Source: an uncultured Eubacteriales bacterium
GTDB lineage: Bacteria > Bacillota > Clostridia > TANB77 > CAG-508
DNA: 36,270 nt
Reading direction: 5' to 3'
NCBI GenBank assembly: GCA_949289635.1
Contig: CASEOS010000017.1
Coordinates: 1-36,270 of the forward strand
Shown: one piece after another, positions 21,954 to 30,922 of the stretch
Position numbering within the stretch: position 1 is the first letter of the stretch
Layout of the letters: each line of letters begins with the position of its first letter
Made by a program: the position numbers and the translations under genes
Notes under the pieces: generated by a model
Databases searched by the model: none
Seen by the model: only the letters and a program-made list of their open reading frames with translations
Told to the model about the DNA's origin: nothing

Positions 21954-24900
21954 TTATTCATCAATTGTTGAAATTCCAAGTGTAATTTCTTCTAACACAT
22001 CCAATACTGCTCTTACAGTATCTAATGCTGTAAACATTGGTACATTATTTTGTGTTGCACATCTTCTGATATATGTTCCATCTGTTTCTTGATCTATGGA
22101 ATCAATATTTCTTGTGTTAATGACATAACTTACATAACCTTTTCTTAAAGATTCTAAGATTTCTTCACTACCTTCACTAAGTTTCTTTTTTACTCTTGTT
22201 CTAATACCATGTTCTTTTAAAAATTTAGCAGTTCCTTTTGTTGCTTCTATATTAAATCCTAAGTTATAAAATCTTCTAATTAAAGGTAATGCTTCTTCTT
22301 TATCTTTATCTGCGATAGTTACAAATATGGTTCCATAATTTGCAAGTTTCATTCCTGATGATTGTAATGCTTTATATAATGCTCTAGTTAATTTTTTATC
22401 ATATCCAATGGCTTCTCCTGTTGATTTCATTTCAGGAGAAAGGGTTGCATCTAATCCTGATAATTTTGAGAATGAGAATGCTGGTGCTTTTACATACCAT
22501 TTTTCTTTCTCTTTTGGATATACTACATCAATTCCTTGCTCTTTTAGAGATTTTCCAAGCATAACGAATGTTCCAATATCTGCTAAAGAATATCCAGTAG
22601 ATTTTGAAATAAATGGAACGGTTCTTGATGATCTTGGATTTACTTCAATGACATAAACATCTTCATTTTTATCTACAATAAATTGAATATTATATAATCC
22701 AACAATACCAATGCCTAATCCTAATTTTACTGTATAATCTATAATCGTATCTTTTGCTTTTTGACTAACACTAAAAGTTGGATATACACTAATACTATCT
22801 CCTGAGTGAATTCCTGTTTTTTCAACATGTTCCATAATTCCAGGTATGAAGACATCTTTTCCATCACATACAGCATCTACTTCTAATTCTTTTCCTGTGA
22901 TATATTTATCTACTAATACAGGTTGTTCTGTATTGATTTCAACAGCTGTTTTCAAATATTTTTCTAATGCTTTTTGATTAGAAACAATTTGCATTGCTCT
23001 TCCACCTAATACATAACTTGGTCTTACTAATACTGGATATCCAATTTCTTTCGCAACTTTGATTCCATCTTCTATATTCGTTACCGCTTCTCCTTTAGGT
23101 TGTAATAGGTTTAAGTCTTTCATCACTCTTTCAAATGCATCTCTATTTTCTGCTTTTTCAATGGCATTAACATCTGTACCAATGATTTTAACACCTAATT
23201 TTGAAAGTGGTCCTGCAAGGTTAATGGCTGTTTGTCCACCTAAAGCTGCTACAACACCTTCTGGTTTTTCTAATTCTACAATATTCATAACATCTTCTAC
23301 AGTTAATGGTTCAAAATATAGTTTATCACTGGTTGTGTAATCTGTTGAAACGGTTTCTGGGTTGTTATTAATAATGATTGCTTCATATCCAGCTTCTTTA
23401 ATTGTTTTTACTGCATGTACTGTAGAATAGTCAAATTCTACACCTTGTCCAATTCTAATTGGTCCTGCACCTAATACAATAATTTTTTTCTTATCACTTA
23501 CAATAGATTCATTTTCTTTTTCATATGTTGAATAGAAATATGGTACATAACTTTCAAACTCACTACTACAAGTATCTATCATTTTGTATACAGGATAAAT
23601 CTTGTTATTCTTTCTTAATTCATAAATGTCATTTTCTTTTTTCTTCCATACTTTTGCAATATATTTATCACTAAATCCCATTTTCTTAACAGTTTTTAAT
23701 GTGTCAATATCCCCTACATTTTTCTTTAACACTTTTTCCATTTCCACAATATGTTTCATTTTCTCTAAGAAAAACATATCAATTTTTGTTGTATCATAAA
23801 TTAATCCTAAATCAACATCTCTTCTCATTAATTCTGCAATTGCATAAATTCTATCATCTGTTCCATCTTTTATATATGTCATCATCTCTTCTGTTTCCAT
23901 CTTGTCAAATTTCTTATGATGAATATGACATACACCTGTTTCTAATGATCTTACTGCTTTTAATAAACTTTCTTCAAATGTTCTTCCGACACTCATGACT
24001 TCTCCTGTTGCTTTCATTTGTGTACTTAGTTTATTGGAAGCAAGTGTAAATTTATCAAATGGAAATCTTGGTATTTTGCAAACAATATAGTCTAATGCTG
24101 GTTCAAAACTTGCTGGGGTATTGGCTAATGGAATTTCTTCTAATCTCATACCAACTGCTATTTTTGCTGAAACTCTAGCAATTGGATATCCACTTGCTTT
24201 TGAAGCTAATGCTGATGAACGAGATACCCTTGGATTTACTTCAATCACATAATAGTTGAAAGAATGTGGGTCTAAAGCAAATTGAACATTACATCCACCT
24301 TCTATTTTTAATGCTCTTATAATTCTTAAAGCGCTATCTCTTAATAATTGATATTCTTTATTTGTTAATGTTTGGCTTGGTGCGACAACAATAGAATCTC
24401 CTGTATGAACTCCTACTGGATCTAAGTTTTCCATATTACAAATGGTAATGGCTGTATCATTATGGTCTCTCATTACCTCATATTCAATCTCTTTATATCC
24501 TTTAATACTTTTTTCTACTAATACTTGATTTACTGGTGAAAGTTTTAGGGCATGTTTTAATAATGGTTTTAATTCTTGTTCATTATCTGCAAATCCTCCA
24601 CCTGTTCCTCCTAGGGTAAAGGCTGGTCTTAAAACAACTGGATATCCAATTTTATTGGCAGCTTGAATTCCTTCTTCTTCTGATTCTGCAATAATAGATT
24701 CTAAGACAGGCTCTCCTAATTCTTGGCATAGTTCTTTAAATTTTTCTCTATCTTCTGCCTTTTCAATGCTTTCACTACTTGTTCCTAATAATTCTACTTG
24801 ACATTCTTGTAAAATTCCTTTTCTATATAACTGCATTGCTATATTTAATCCTGTTTGTCCTCCAATTCCCGGCAAAATAGCATCTGGTCTTTCATATCTA

Positions 24901-25133
24901 ATAATTTTAGCAACATATTCTAATGTTAATGGTTCCATATATACCTTATCGGCAATCGCTGTGTCTGTCATAATAGTTGCTGGGTTGGAATTGACTAATA
25001 TAACTTTATATCCTTCTTCTTTTAGTGCAAGACATGCTTGTGTTCCAGCATAATCAAACTCTGCTGCTTGTCCAATCACAATTGGTCCAGAACCAATCAC
25101 TAGTACAGTTTTTATATCTTTTCTTTTTGGCAT
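21954..25133 (-). CDS. carB: Carbamoyl-phosphate synthase large subunit
   Basis: A 1059-residue synthetase making carbamoyl phosphate from bicarbonate, ammonia (delivered by CarA) and ATP, for pyrimidine and arginine synthesis. Two homologous halves are visible. The first starts [20 protein letters not shown], and the second near residue 550 with [20 protein letters not shown]. Each half has an ATP-grasp domain: [18 protein letters not shown] and [40 protein letters not shown] and [20 protein letters not shown] are the metal-binding segments. A C-terminal MGS-like domain ([12 protein letters not shown]) is present for allosteric control. It starts 1 bp after the carA stop. The length is normal. 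Confidence 0.97.
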   Translation of the reverse strand: MPKRKDIKTVLVIGSGPIVIGQAAEFDYAGTQACLALKEEGYKVILVNSNPATIMTDTAIADKVYMEPLTLEYVAKIIRYERPDAILPGIGGQTGLNIAMQLYRKGILQECQVELLGTSSESIEKAEDREKFKELCQELGEPVLESIIAESEEEGIQAANKIGYPVVLRPAFTLGGTGGGFADNEQELKPLLKHALKLSPVNQVLVEKSIKGYKEIEYEVMRDHNDTAITICNMENLDPVGVHTGDSIVVAPSQTLTNKEYQLLRDSALRIIRALKIEGGCNVQFALDPHSFNYYVIEVNPRVSRSSALASKASGYPIARVSAKIAVGMRLEEIPLANTPASFEPALDYIVCKIPRFPFDKFTLASNKLSTQMKATGEVMSVGRTFEESLLKAVRSLETGVCHIHHKKFDKMETEEMMTYIKDGTDDRIYAIAELMRRDVDLGLIYDTTKIDMFFLEKMKHIVEMEKVLKKNVGDIDTLKTVKKMGFSDKYIAKVWKKKENDIYELRKNNKIYPVYKMIDTCSSEFESYVPYFYSTYEKENESIVSDKKKIIVLGAGPIRIGQGVEFDYSTVHAVKTIKEAGYEAIIINNNPETVSTDYTTSDKLYFEPLTVEDVMNIVELEKPEGVVAALGGQTAINLAGPLSKLGVKIIGTDVNAIEKAENRDAFERVMKDLNLLQPKGEAVTNIEDGIKVAKEIGYPVLVRPSYVLGGRAMQIVSNQKALEKYLKTAVEINTEQPVLVDKYITGKELEVDAVCDGKDVFIPGIMEHVEKTGIHSGDSISVYPTFSVSQKAKDTIIDYTVKLGLGIGIVGLYNIQFIVDKNEDVYVIEVNPRSSRTVPFISKSTGYSLADIGTFVMLGKSLKEQGIDVVYPKEKEKWYVKAPAFSFSKLSGLDATLSPEMKSTGEAIGYDKKLTRALYKALQSSGMKLANYGTIFVTIADKDKEEALPLIRRFYNLGFNIEATKGTAKFLKEHGIRTRVKKKLSEGSEEILESLRKGYVSYVINTRNIDSIDQETDGTYIRRCATQNNVPMFTALDTVRAVLDVLEEITLGISTIDE

Positions 25134-25134
25134 T

Positions 25135-26217
25135 TTATTTTCCCTCCATTACTCTAATAAATTTGTCAAACAAATATCCACTATCCTGTGGTCCTGGTGC
25201 ACTTTCAGGATGATATTGCACACTAAATACTTTATCTTTTTTACATTCAACACCTTCAATCGTATTATCTAAAATATTTTTATGTGTTGGTACTAAATCT
25301 GTTTTTTCTAGAGATTTTTCATCTACTGCATAACTATGATTTTGACTTGTAATTTCTATTTTATCTGTTTCCAAATTTAATACTGGATGGTTTCCACCTC
25401 TATGACCAAATTTTAATTTATATGTTTTTGCACCATATGCTAAACTAATCATTTGATGTCCTAAACAAATTCCAAAAATCGGATATTTTCCTCTTAATTC
25501 TTTTACAAGTTTAATTACTTCTTTTACATCTTCTGGATCACCTGGTCCATTTGATAAAAAGACTCCATCTGGTTTTAAGCTTTCAATTTCCTTTGCTGGT
25601 GTATTATATGGTACAATCGTTACATTACAACCTCTTTTATTTAAACTTCTGATGATATTTAATTTAATACCACAATCTACTGCTACCACATTATATTTAT
25701 AATTTGCTGTTCTAGAATACCATTTCTTTTTGCAACTTACTTTTGATACAGCATCTTTTGGAATATCATATGCATTTAATTTTTTTAGTGCCTCTTCTTT
25801 GCTTGTTGTAATATCTGTAATGATAACCTTTCTACTTCCTTTATCTCTGATACTTCTTGTTAATTTTCTAGTGTCTAATCCCCAGATACCTGGTATATCA
25901 TTTTCTTCTAAATATTCTGATAATGTTTTTGTATAACGGAAATTACTTGGTAAGTCATTATATTCTCTTACAACCATTCCGCCAATGGTTGGTTGTTTGG
26001 TTTCATAATCTTCATCTGTAATTCCATAATTTCCGATTAATGGATATGTCATCACTACCATTTGATAGGTATATGATGGGTCTGAAACAATTTCTTGATA
26101 TCCTACCATTGAGGTATTAAATACGATTTCTAAAACGGCTTCTTTGTCTGCTCCAAATCCATATCCTAAATATTCTTCTCCATCTTCTAGTACAATTTTT
26201 TTGTTGAATTCTTTCAT
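25135..26217 (-). CDS. carA: Carbamoyl-phosphate synthase small subunit
   Basis: A 360-residue glutamine amidotransferase subunit. The N-terminal CPSase domain carries [20 protein letters not shown]. The C-terminal class I GATase domain has [10 protein letters not shown], the nucleophile elbow [15 protein letters not shown], and the catalytic His/Glu in [14 protein letters not shown]. The start at 26217 is favoured because GGAGG lies 5 nt upstream; the frame could extend 4 codons to 26229. It is transcribed with carB. Upstream are a 27-codon peptide gene and a terminator, which may form an attenuation leader. Confidence 0.96.
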   Translation of the reverse strand: MKEFNKKIVLEDGEEYLGYGFGADKEAVLEIVFNTSMVGYQEIVSDPSYTYQMVVMTYPLIGNYGITDEDYETKQPTIGGMVVREYNDLPSNFRYTKTLSEYLEENDIPGIWGLDTRKLTRSIRDKGSRKVIITDITTSKEEALKKLNAYDIPKDAVSKVSCKKKWYSRTANYKYNVVAVDCGIKLNIIRSLNKRGCNVTIVPYNTPAKEIESLKPDGVFLSNGPGDPEDVKEVIKLVKELRGKYPIFGICLGHQMISLAYGAKTYKLKFGHRGGNHPVLNLETDKIEITSQNHSYAVDEKSLEKTDLVPTHKNILDNTIEGVECKKDKVFSVQYHPESAPGPQDSGYLFDKFIRVMEGK

Positions 26218-26303
26218 ATTAACCTCCATTCATATATGTTAAATTTGTATATCTTGTAAATGATTGATATTTTCTGCATTCAGAAATCTAAATGTTAGAA
26301 TGC

Positions 26304-26332
26304 AAAAAAAAATAAGGAACAAAAAATCCTTA
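26304..26332 (-). terminator. Terminator between the small peptide gene and carA
   Basis: TAAGGA (26332-26327) pairs with TCCTTA (26318-26313) across an 8-nt loop, with nine U residues after it on the minus strand. It could end the peptide transcript or act as an attenuator before carAB. GCATTC and GAATGC near 26275-26303 offer a competing weak hairpin. Confidence 0.6.
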
Positions 26333-26333
26333 C

Positions 26334-26417
26334 TTAAAATGCAAATGAAAATAAAGCAACTATTAAGAAAACAGCTGAAGTATTTATGCAATTCATTTTT
26401 TTCAAATAGTTTTTCAT
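26334..26417 (-). CDS. Predicted 27-residue hydrophobic peptide upstream of carAB
   Basis: The frame reads MKNYLKKMNCINTSAVFLIV then ALFSFAF, a basic N-terminus followed by one hydrophobic helix, like a tiny membrane peptide or a cut-off signal sequence. AAGGAG lies 8-9 nt before the ATG. A promoter (26452-26481) and a terminator (26304-26332) bracket it tightly, so it is a plausible independent gene or a leader for carAB. I know of no such leader peptide for pyrimidine genes. A longer frame on the same strand (26529-26239) overlaps it but starts inside the upstream hairpin region without an RBS. Confidence 0.45.
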   Translation of the reverse strand: MKNYLKKMNCINTSAVFLIVALFSFAF

Positions 26418-26451
26418 TTTCTTGCTCCTTTTTATATTTTATATCTTTACT

Positions 26452-26481
26452 ATTATACCAAAAACCATATACAGATTGCAA
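26452..26481 (-). promoter_or_regulatory. Predicted promoter upstream of the small peptide and carAB
   Basis: On the minus strand TTGCAA (26481-26476) and TATAAT (26457-26452) are 18 bp apart. It is the best promoter I see for carAB, read through the small peptide leader. Confidence 0.65.
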
Positions 26482-26512
26482 CATTTTTTTATTATTTTTT
26501 ACATATACGGGA

Positions 26513-26547
26513 ACAACCTGTGCTCCCAACTAGGTCGCACAGGTTGT
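26513..26547. repeat. GC-rich inverted repeat after the adhesin-like gene
   Basis: A perfect 11-bp inverted repeat (ACAACCTGTGC at 26513-26523 and its complement at 26537-26547) with a 13-nt loop. There is no U tract on either strand, so it is not a standard terminator. Its base composition matches the foreign-looking gene next to it. Confidence 0.7.
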
Positions 26548-26556
26548 ATAAAAGTT

Positions 26557-27141
26557 TTATAATACCGTAATGTCTCCGCTTATTGAGCGAGCATGTATCT
26601 TTACCATCGATTTCCCGTTGGTCTTGTGTCGATCATATGTCACTCCGGTTGTACTCTTGGAGTCTAATTCAATATGCCCCCTTATTTGCGCCAGAATATC
26701 CGCACTCTGAGTATTAATTTTAATATCACTTTCTTTGTCTATTTCTGGTGTACTAATCTCCACCATACCATTATTGGTCTTGATTCTCAGTTCTTCCGGC
26801 AGGACATTTTTTATCTTGACATTAGCAGAGCCCGTTCCTATAGAAAGGTACGGAATTGCGGTCGGAATTGCTATCTTTAATTCCGCTCTTCCTACCACTT
26901 TTTTCTCCTGGAACATAATTACCCTCTCCTCATCTCTTTTTTCATACTCAAGAATTATTTTGGAACCAGGCTCTCCTTGAAGCCACATCCTTATCTTATT
27001 TGATTGTATCGGCTGCACCGATATTTTTACCTCATCAGAGATGATAAGGAGCCTTTTTACTCCCTTCCCGGAAATCGATCTTTTGTAGTCTATCCGGTGT
27101 TCTTTGTTTCCTAAACTTTCTTTTCCCATAACATCTTTCAT
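26557..27141 (-). CDS. DUF4097-like repeat-sheet protein with foreign base composition
   Basis: A 194-residue cytosolic-looking protein without a signal peptide. The alternating beta pattern (PYLSIGTGSANVKIKNVLPE, ELRIKTNNGMVEISTPEI, DIKINTQSADILAQIRGHIE, ending ARSISGDITVL) resembles the beta-helix-like DUF4097 putative-adhesin fold. Codon use is unlike all neighbours, with many GC-ending codons and GC content near 40% or more by eye against roughly 27% around it. This points to recent transfer. The RBS is crowded against the first ATG; Met5 is an alternative start. It has its own promoter and an operator-like palindrome upstream. Its function is unknown. Confidence 0.6.
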   Translation of the reverse strand: MKDVMGKESLGNKEHRIDYKRSISGKGVKRLLIISDEVKISVQPIQSNKIRMWLQGEPGSKIILEYEKRDEERVIMFQEKKVVGRAELKIAIPTAIPYLSIGTGSANVKIKNVLPEELRIKTNNGMVEISTPEIDKESDIKINTQSADILAQIRGHIELDSKSTTGVTYDRHKTNGKSMVKIHARSISGDITVL

Positions 27142-27184
27142 CCTTTCTTTTATTTAAAACATTTGGAAGCTTTTACTAAAGGTC

Positions 27185-27235
27185 ATTGCCCATAGCATTG
27201 GGTAATATTATACCATGAAACACATATAAATTCAA
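27185..27235 (-). promoter_or_regulatory. Promoter and operator-like palindrome of the DUF4097-like gene
   Basis: On the minus strand TTGAAT (27235-27230) and TATAAT (27212-27207) are 17 bp apart. Directly downstream, ATTACCCAA..TGGGCAAT (27206-27185) is a 22-bp imperfect palindrome over the predicted start, fitting a repressor site or a 5' mRNA hairpin. Confidence 0.6.
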
Positions 27236-27255
27236 GTTTAAAAGCTCTTTCTTAT

Positions 27256-27609
27256 TTACTCTTTTACAAATTCATAATTATCTATTGGTAATTTTGCTCC
27301 ACTTCTTTTTAATAATTCAAACGCATCATATTCAGTCATTCCATAGGTTTCTAAAATTTCTTTAATTTCTGGTCTCGTTGGTTCTGGCAATCTTGCTGCA
27401 AAAGTAGCAAATAATTTAGGATTATCATATAAAGCATTAATTTGAGGAAATGCAATTAATAATTTAAAACCACTTTTTTGAGCCTCTTTTACATTTTCTA
27501 AAATATATTTAAAATAAAACGTATTATGCATTTTATATAATTCAGCTACTTTATATTTATTTCCTGTTTTAGCATCTGTCCAAACTAAATATACTAAATC
27601 TTTTTCCAT
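27256..27609 (-). CDS. HipA N-terminal-domain-like small protein
   Basis: A 117-residue protein (MEKDLVYLVWTDAKTGNKYK, VAELYKMHNTFYFKYILENV, FATFAARLPEPTRPEIKEIL, GMTEYDAFELLKRSGAKLPI). The pattern of tag-binding strands followed by LFATFAARLP is like the separate N-terminal subdomain of HipA-type kinases, comparable in idea to HipS of HipBST systems. It follows the broken hipA-like kinase gene by 7 bp, and the GATGAGGTG at the end of that gene supplies its RBS. I prefer the ATG at 27609 to the upstream one at 27630. If its partner kinase is dead, it may be an orphan. Confidence 0.6.
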   Translation of the reverse strand: MEKDLVYLVWTDAKTGNKYKVAELYKMHNTFYFKYILENVKEAQKSGFKLLIAFPQINALYDNPKLFATFAARLPEPTRPEIKEILETYGMTEYDAFELLKRSGAKLPIDNYEFVKE

Positions 27610-27616
27610 TTTTCTT

Positions 27617-28093
27617 TTACACCTCATCATTCAAATCATATATCTCTAACATTCTTTTTCTTCGTTCTAAAAGATACATTTTTAATAATTGCCCAATTAC
27701 TATGATGTCTGTCACTATTTCCTATTAAAATGTCAAATATCACGATTTTATAAAATTCATCTATTCCTAATATTCCATTTAAACTATTTTGTATCATTTG
27801 TATAGAATATTTGCTATTAGAATAGGTATCTTCTAATTTATCTTTATCATAATACGGATACTGGTTCTCTATAAAAACTATTCCTTCTAATAAATTTGTA
27901 TAATTATCTTCAAAATTGGAATCTACCAGATTATAACTCATTGAACCTATTCTTCCGTCACTTTTGGAAATTTAAAAAGTCCCTTTTCATTTGTTTTAGG
28001 ATTAATAAGCCATACTTTTTCACTTGCTCCACTACCAAATTTTCCAGATTCAATGTCCTCTATCCAATCATCAAAATTTTTTACTTCAAACAT
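27617..28093 (-). pseudogene. HipA-like kinase gene with two internal deletions
   Basis: Three pieces in different frames. The start (28093; RBS GGAGG) reads MFEVKNFDDWIED, then SGASEKVWLINPKTNEKGLF and KFPKV before a TAG. The second piece reads DGRIGSMSYNLVDSNF, then YYDKDKLEDTYSN, FYKIVIFDILIGNSDRHHSN and WAII; GNSDRHHSN is the HipA catalytic loop. The third, in another frame, reads YLLERRKRMLEIYDLNDEV and stops at 27617, a plausible native C-terminus. So segments after KFPKV and after NWAII, including the DNGSSL-like metal loop, are lost out of frame. The middle piece alone (27636-27941) cannot make an active kinase. Confidence 0.78.
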
Positions 28094-28115
28094 TTAATTC
28101 CTCCATTCTTATTAT

Positions 28116-28385
28116 TCATCTTTTACTAAATCGTTTCTCCCAAACACTTCTTATTAGTTTTAAAGATAATGTAGACAAAGCAAAACCGATAACAGGAACT
28201 AATGAACTTAATGCTACATTTGTAAATTTATTGATCATATTTGAATAAATAATTACTACTATATATGTTAATATACAAATACAAATTTTTCTTGTCCAAC
28301 TTGTTTCCCATTTTTTATCTAATTCTACTCTTTTGTTTCTTTCTTTAATTTTCATAATTTCTTTTTCTAATTCTTCATTACTCAT
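28116..28385 (-). CDS. Small 2TM membrane protein with charged N-terminus
   Basis: An 89-residue protein (MSNEELEKEIMKIKERNKRV, then ELDKKWETSWTRKICICIL). The first ~30 residues are a charged, coiled-coil-like helix. Two hydrophobic segments follow, residues about 34-52 and 60-80 (VALSSLVPVIGFALSTLSLK). The pattern ERNKRVxxDKxWExSWTR with PVIGFxLSTL is a widespread small-membrane-protein family of unknown function, often found in accessory regions. I start at 28385, where AAGGAG lies 9 nt upstream; 28409 is possible. It lies between the hipA relic and dinD. Confidence 0.7.
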   Translation of the reverse strand: MSNEELEKEIMKIKERNKRVELDKKWETSWTRKICICILTYIVVIIYSNMINKFTNVALSSLVPVIGFALSTLSLKLIRSVWEKRFSKR

Positions 28386-28543
28386 TTTTCTTTCTCCTTC
28401 TATTTTCATTTTTATAAATTATATCAATAAGTTTTACTTTTTACAATATAGATAAAATTTATTTTGCTTACGTCATTATCACTTAAATTTCATTACTTTT
28501 TAACATCTTCTTATTTTCTTTTTCAAGTTGCTTTAAACTTTTT

Positions 28544-29326
28544 TCAGGTGTTGGCAAATCTTCTGGCATTGTTCCGACCTGCTTCTTTAATAGCTTTTCT
28601 GACTATTTTTCCAATTTTATTATGCGTATCACAAGCTTTCTTCTCAGTATCAACTTTATCCCTTTTTAATCTTGATTCAGTTTGTGTAATACGAAAAAGA
28701 TTTGCTGCAAGTTCCTCACTCCCCATATTATCTAAAATGTCTTCTCTATATCTCAATCCTTTTCTTTTAGCAATATCATCAGCTGTTTCTCCATTGTATA
28801 AACCTTTATAACCAGCATTATGAAATTTATCAAAATTTTTAACGCCTGCGTTTTTGGCTGTTTGATTAAGAGAATAATTCCCTTTTCTTGTCAAATCTCT
28901 TTGATAAAATCTTTTTTCATCTTCTGTTAATAAACTATATTCTTTTTCACTTATCTCTTGTTTTCTCGTTTGAATTGCAAAATATGTTTGTGCTAAAGCA
29001 ATTACTTTTTTTCTTGTATCACCATTTTGTGCTATTAAATAACAAGCATAACGAGTTAACTTATAATCTTTTTGTTTTCTTTCGGCCCCAGATCCTATTT
29101 GTACCATTTTGTCGGCTCCGACAAAATGGTCTTCAATATTAACATTACTGTTTTTGCAAGCTTCTTGTGCCCTTTGTATTACTCCTTCAAATTTTCTCCA
29201 TTCTTTATAATCTAAAACCTTTTGTAACTCTCTTGCATACCAATATTCAATTCCATTTTCATCAATGTGTTTGATATCTTCAAAAGTACGATTATCATAT
29301 GTTTCTTTTCTTTCTAATTGATTCAT
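28544..29326 (-). CDS. dinD: DNA-damage-inducible protein D, frameshifted near its end
   Basis: The frame gives 260 residues. DinD features are FEDIKHIDENGIEYWYAREL, VLDYKEWRKFEGVIQRAQEA, DYKLTRYACYLIAQNGDTRK (BRO/KilA-N-like part) and AGYKGLYNGETADDIAKRKG, then LGSEELAANLFRITQTE-like text. I start at Met 29326, 9 nt after AGGAG. After IVRKAIKEAG the frame reads RNNARRFANT and stops. One frame over, the DNA reads GTMPEDLPTPEKSLKQLEKE and ends NEI at 28483, the expected DinD C-terminus. An extra C on the minus strand near 28576 explains the shift. The function is unknown beyond SOS-linked induction in enterobacteria. Confidence 0.85.
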   Translation of the reverse strand: MNQLERKETYDNRTFEDIKHIDENGIEYWYARELQKVLDYKEWRKFEGVIQRAQEACKNSNVNIEDHFVGADKMVQIGSGAERKQKDYKLTRYACYLIAQNGDTRKKVIALAQTYFAIQTRKQEISEKEYSLLTEDEKRFYQRDLTRKGNYSLNQTAKNAGVKNFDKFHNAGYKGLYNGETADDIAKRKGLRYREDILDNMGSEELAANLFRITQTESRLKRDKVDTEKKACDTHNKIGKIVRKAIKEAGRNNARRFANT

Positions 29327-29415
29327 ATTCATCATCTCCTTTTTGATTATTGGCATTATATTATAGTTCTTTACAAATTTCAATACTTTTGCGAAAATTT
29401 GTTTGATATTTTTAC

Positions 29416-29444
29416 AAAAAAAATACTCCACTTTTGTGAAGTAT
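29416..29444 (-). terminator. Terminator of the tRNA-Leu gene
   Basis: ATACTTCAC (29444-29436) pairs with GTGGAGTAT (29431-29423) around a 4-nt loop, with one mismatch, and eight or more U residues follow on the minus strand. Confidence 0.82.
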
Positions 29445-29448
29445 AGAT

Positions 29449-29531
29449 TGGTACCGATGGTGGGACTCGAACCCACATGGTTTCCCGCTGGATTTTGAGT
29501 CCAGTGCGTCTACCAATTCCGCCACATCGGC
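29449..29531 (-). tRNA. tRNA-Leu (anticodon CAA)
   Basis: An 83-nt class II tRNA. The acceptor arms GCCGATG and CATCGGT pair. The D loop has TGGTAGAC, the anticodon stem-loop is CTGGA-CTCAAAA-TCCAG with CAA at 34-36, a variable arm follows, and the T loop is TTCGAGT in GTGGG-TTCGAGT-CCCAC. CCA is encoded. It reads UUG codons. Confidence 0.95.
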
Positions 29532-29611
29532 ATAAAAAATATGTACTAATATATATTAGCACATATCTAAAAAAAAGTCTAGAAAAATTTTAACTTTTTT
29601 AAAAGTTTCAT

Positions 29612-30865
29612 TTATACAATTTTAATAGTTTGCCCCGGATAGATTAAATTTGGATTTTGAATATCATTATATTGTAAAATTTCATTTAGCGTAATTCCAA
29701 ATCTTCTAGCAATTCCATTTAGTGTATCTCCTTCTTTTACAACATAATACACTTGAATGGTATTATCTACTGGAGCTAACTCTGTTACATCACTTTCTGT
29801 AATTCTTAATTTTTGTCCTGGATAAATCAAGTTTGGATTTTGAATATCATTTAATTCTACTATATGTTCTACACTCACATTGTATTCTCTTGCTATTTGT
29901 GATAAAGTATTTCCTCTTTGAACTGTATAAATAATATCTCCTGTTCCTCTTTCTTCATTTCCTGGTATTGTAGAATTTGTAAGAATTCTTAGTTTTTCTC
30001 CTGGATAAATTAAATCTGGATTTTGTATATTGTTAATATCTACTAACTCTTGTACTGTTGTACCATATCTTCTTGCAATAGCACTTAAAGTATCTCCGCT
30101 TTGTACAGTATATTCTACACTTTCTGTATTGTTTGGAGTTGTATTTCCACTATTATTCGCAATTTCAGAAGTTTCATTTAAAAAGATTTCTTCTGTATAC
30201 AAATCTCTATCTACATTACCATTAATCCCATTTACTCTACCTCTATCTGTGTATTGAATACCGATATATGTGTTCCAACTAGTTTGGATATTAATCAAAT
30301 TATTTCTGTCTTCATAATAAGCAATCCATAAGTCATAATCTTCTGCTAAACTGGTATCAAATGTACTTCTAGCATTGGATAAATCACTATACAAAATAAC
30401 CTCTTTATTTGTCAGCTCCTCTACACGTTGCATAAAAGTTCTAGCAATATTGTTAATTTCTTCTCTTCCGACACCGCCAAAAGTTTCATAGTCTAATACC
30501 AATTTACAATCTGGTGTTTTTCCAGAAATAACAGATACAAAATAATTTGCTTCTTCTATTGCTTGTTCTGTATTGGTAGCTGTTAAATAATGATAAAATC
30601 CTACACGCAATCCATTTGCTTTTGCATTTTCATAATTGATATCAAAATATGCATCTTTGATATTCGTTCCTTGGCTTGCTTTTATGTACACAACTTCTAT
30701 TCCAGAATTTCTTACTTCTGCATAGTTGATATATCCTTGCCAATTACTAACATCAATTCCTTGATAACTTAAATTGGATGCAGGTGTTAATGCATATGTA
30801 TGATTTATCTGTATGCAAAAGACAAAAACAAATATGATAACACCTGATATGAATTTTTTTAACAT
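29612..30865 (-). CDS. Secreted GH25 lysozyme with three LysM domains
   Basis: A 417-residue exported muramidase. A signal peptide covers residues about 1-25 ([22 protein letters not shown]). The GH25 domain covers about 33-225: [16 protein letters not shown] holds the first catalytic Asp region, and [12 protein letters not shown] holds the DxE pair. Three LysM repeats near residues 251-295, 311-355 and 372-416 ([20 protein letters not shown] is the first) each end in (N/D)LIYPG(E/Q)-like text and bind peptidoglycan. It probably remodels the cell's own wall or attacks others'. It is the last of three consecutive envelope-type genes. Confidence 0.93.
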   Translation of the reverse strand: MLKKFISGVIIFVFVFCIQINHTYALTPASNLSYQGIDVSNWQGYINYAEVRNSGIEVVYIKASQGTNIKDAYFDINYENAKANGLRVGFYHYLTATNTEQAIEEANYFVSVISGKTPDCKLVLDYETFGGVGREEINNIARTFMQRVEELTNKEVILYSDLSNARSTFDTSLAEDYDLWIAYYEDRNNLINIQTSWNTYIGIQYTDRGRVNGINGNVDRDLYTEEIFLNETSEIANNSGNTTPNNTESVEYTVQSGDTLSAIARRYGTTVQELVDINNIQNPDLIYPGEKLRILTNSTIPGNEERGTGDIIYTVQRGNTLSQIAREYNVSVEHIVELNDIQNPNLIYPGQKLRITESDVTELAPVDNTIQVYYVVKEGDTLNGIARRFGITLNEILQYNDIQNPNLIYPGQTIKIV

Positions 30866-30922
30866 ACCTTCCTCCTTTTTTCTACTATACTATGTTTTCG
30901 AGAAAGTTTTGTTAAAAAAATT

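Noticed and set aside
26239..26529. 96-codon frame upstream of carA
   Set aside because: It starts in an inverted repeat without an RBS, reads through a promoter and terminator, and resembles no protein; the internal 27-codon frame is better supported.
29380..29562. 60-codon frame on the minus strand over the tRNA
   Set aside because: It is read straight through tRNA-Leu (CRCGGIGRRTGLK is typical of tRNA translated as protein).
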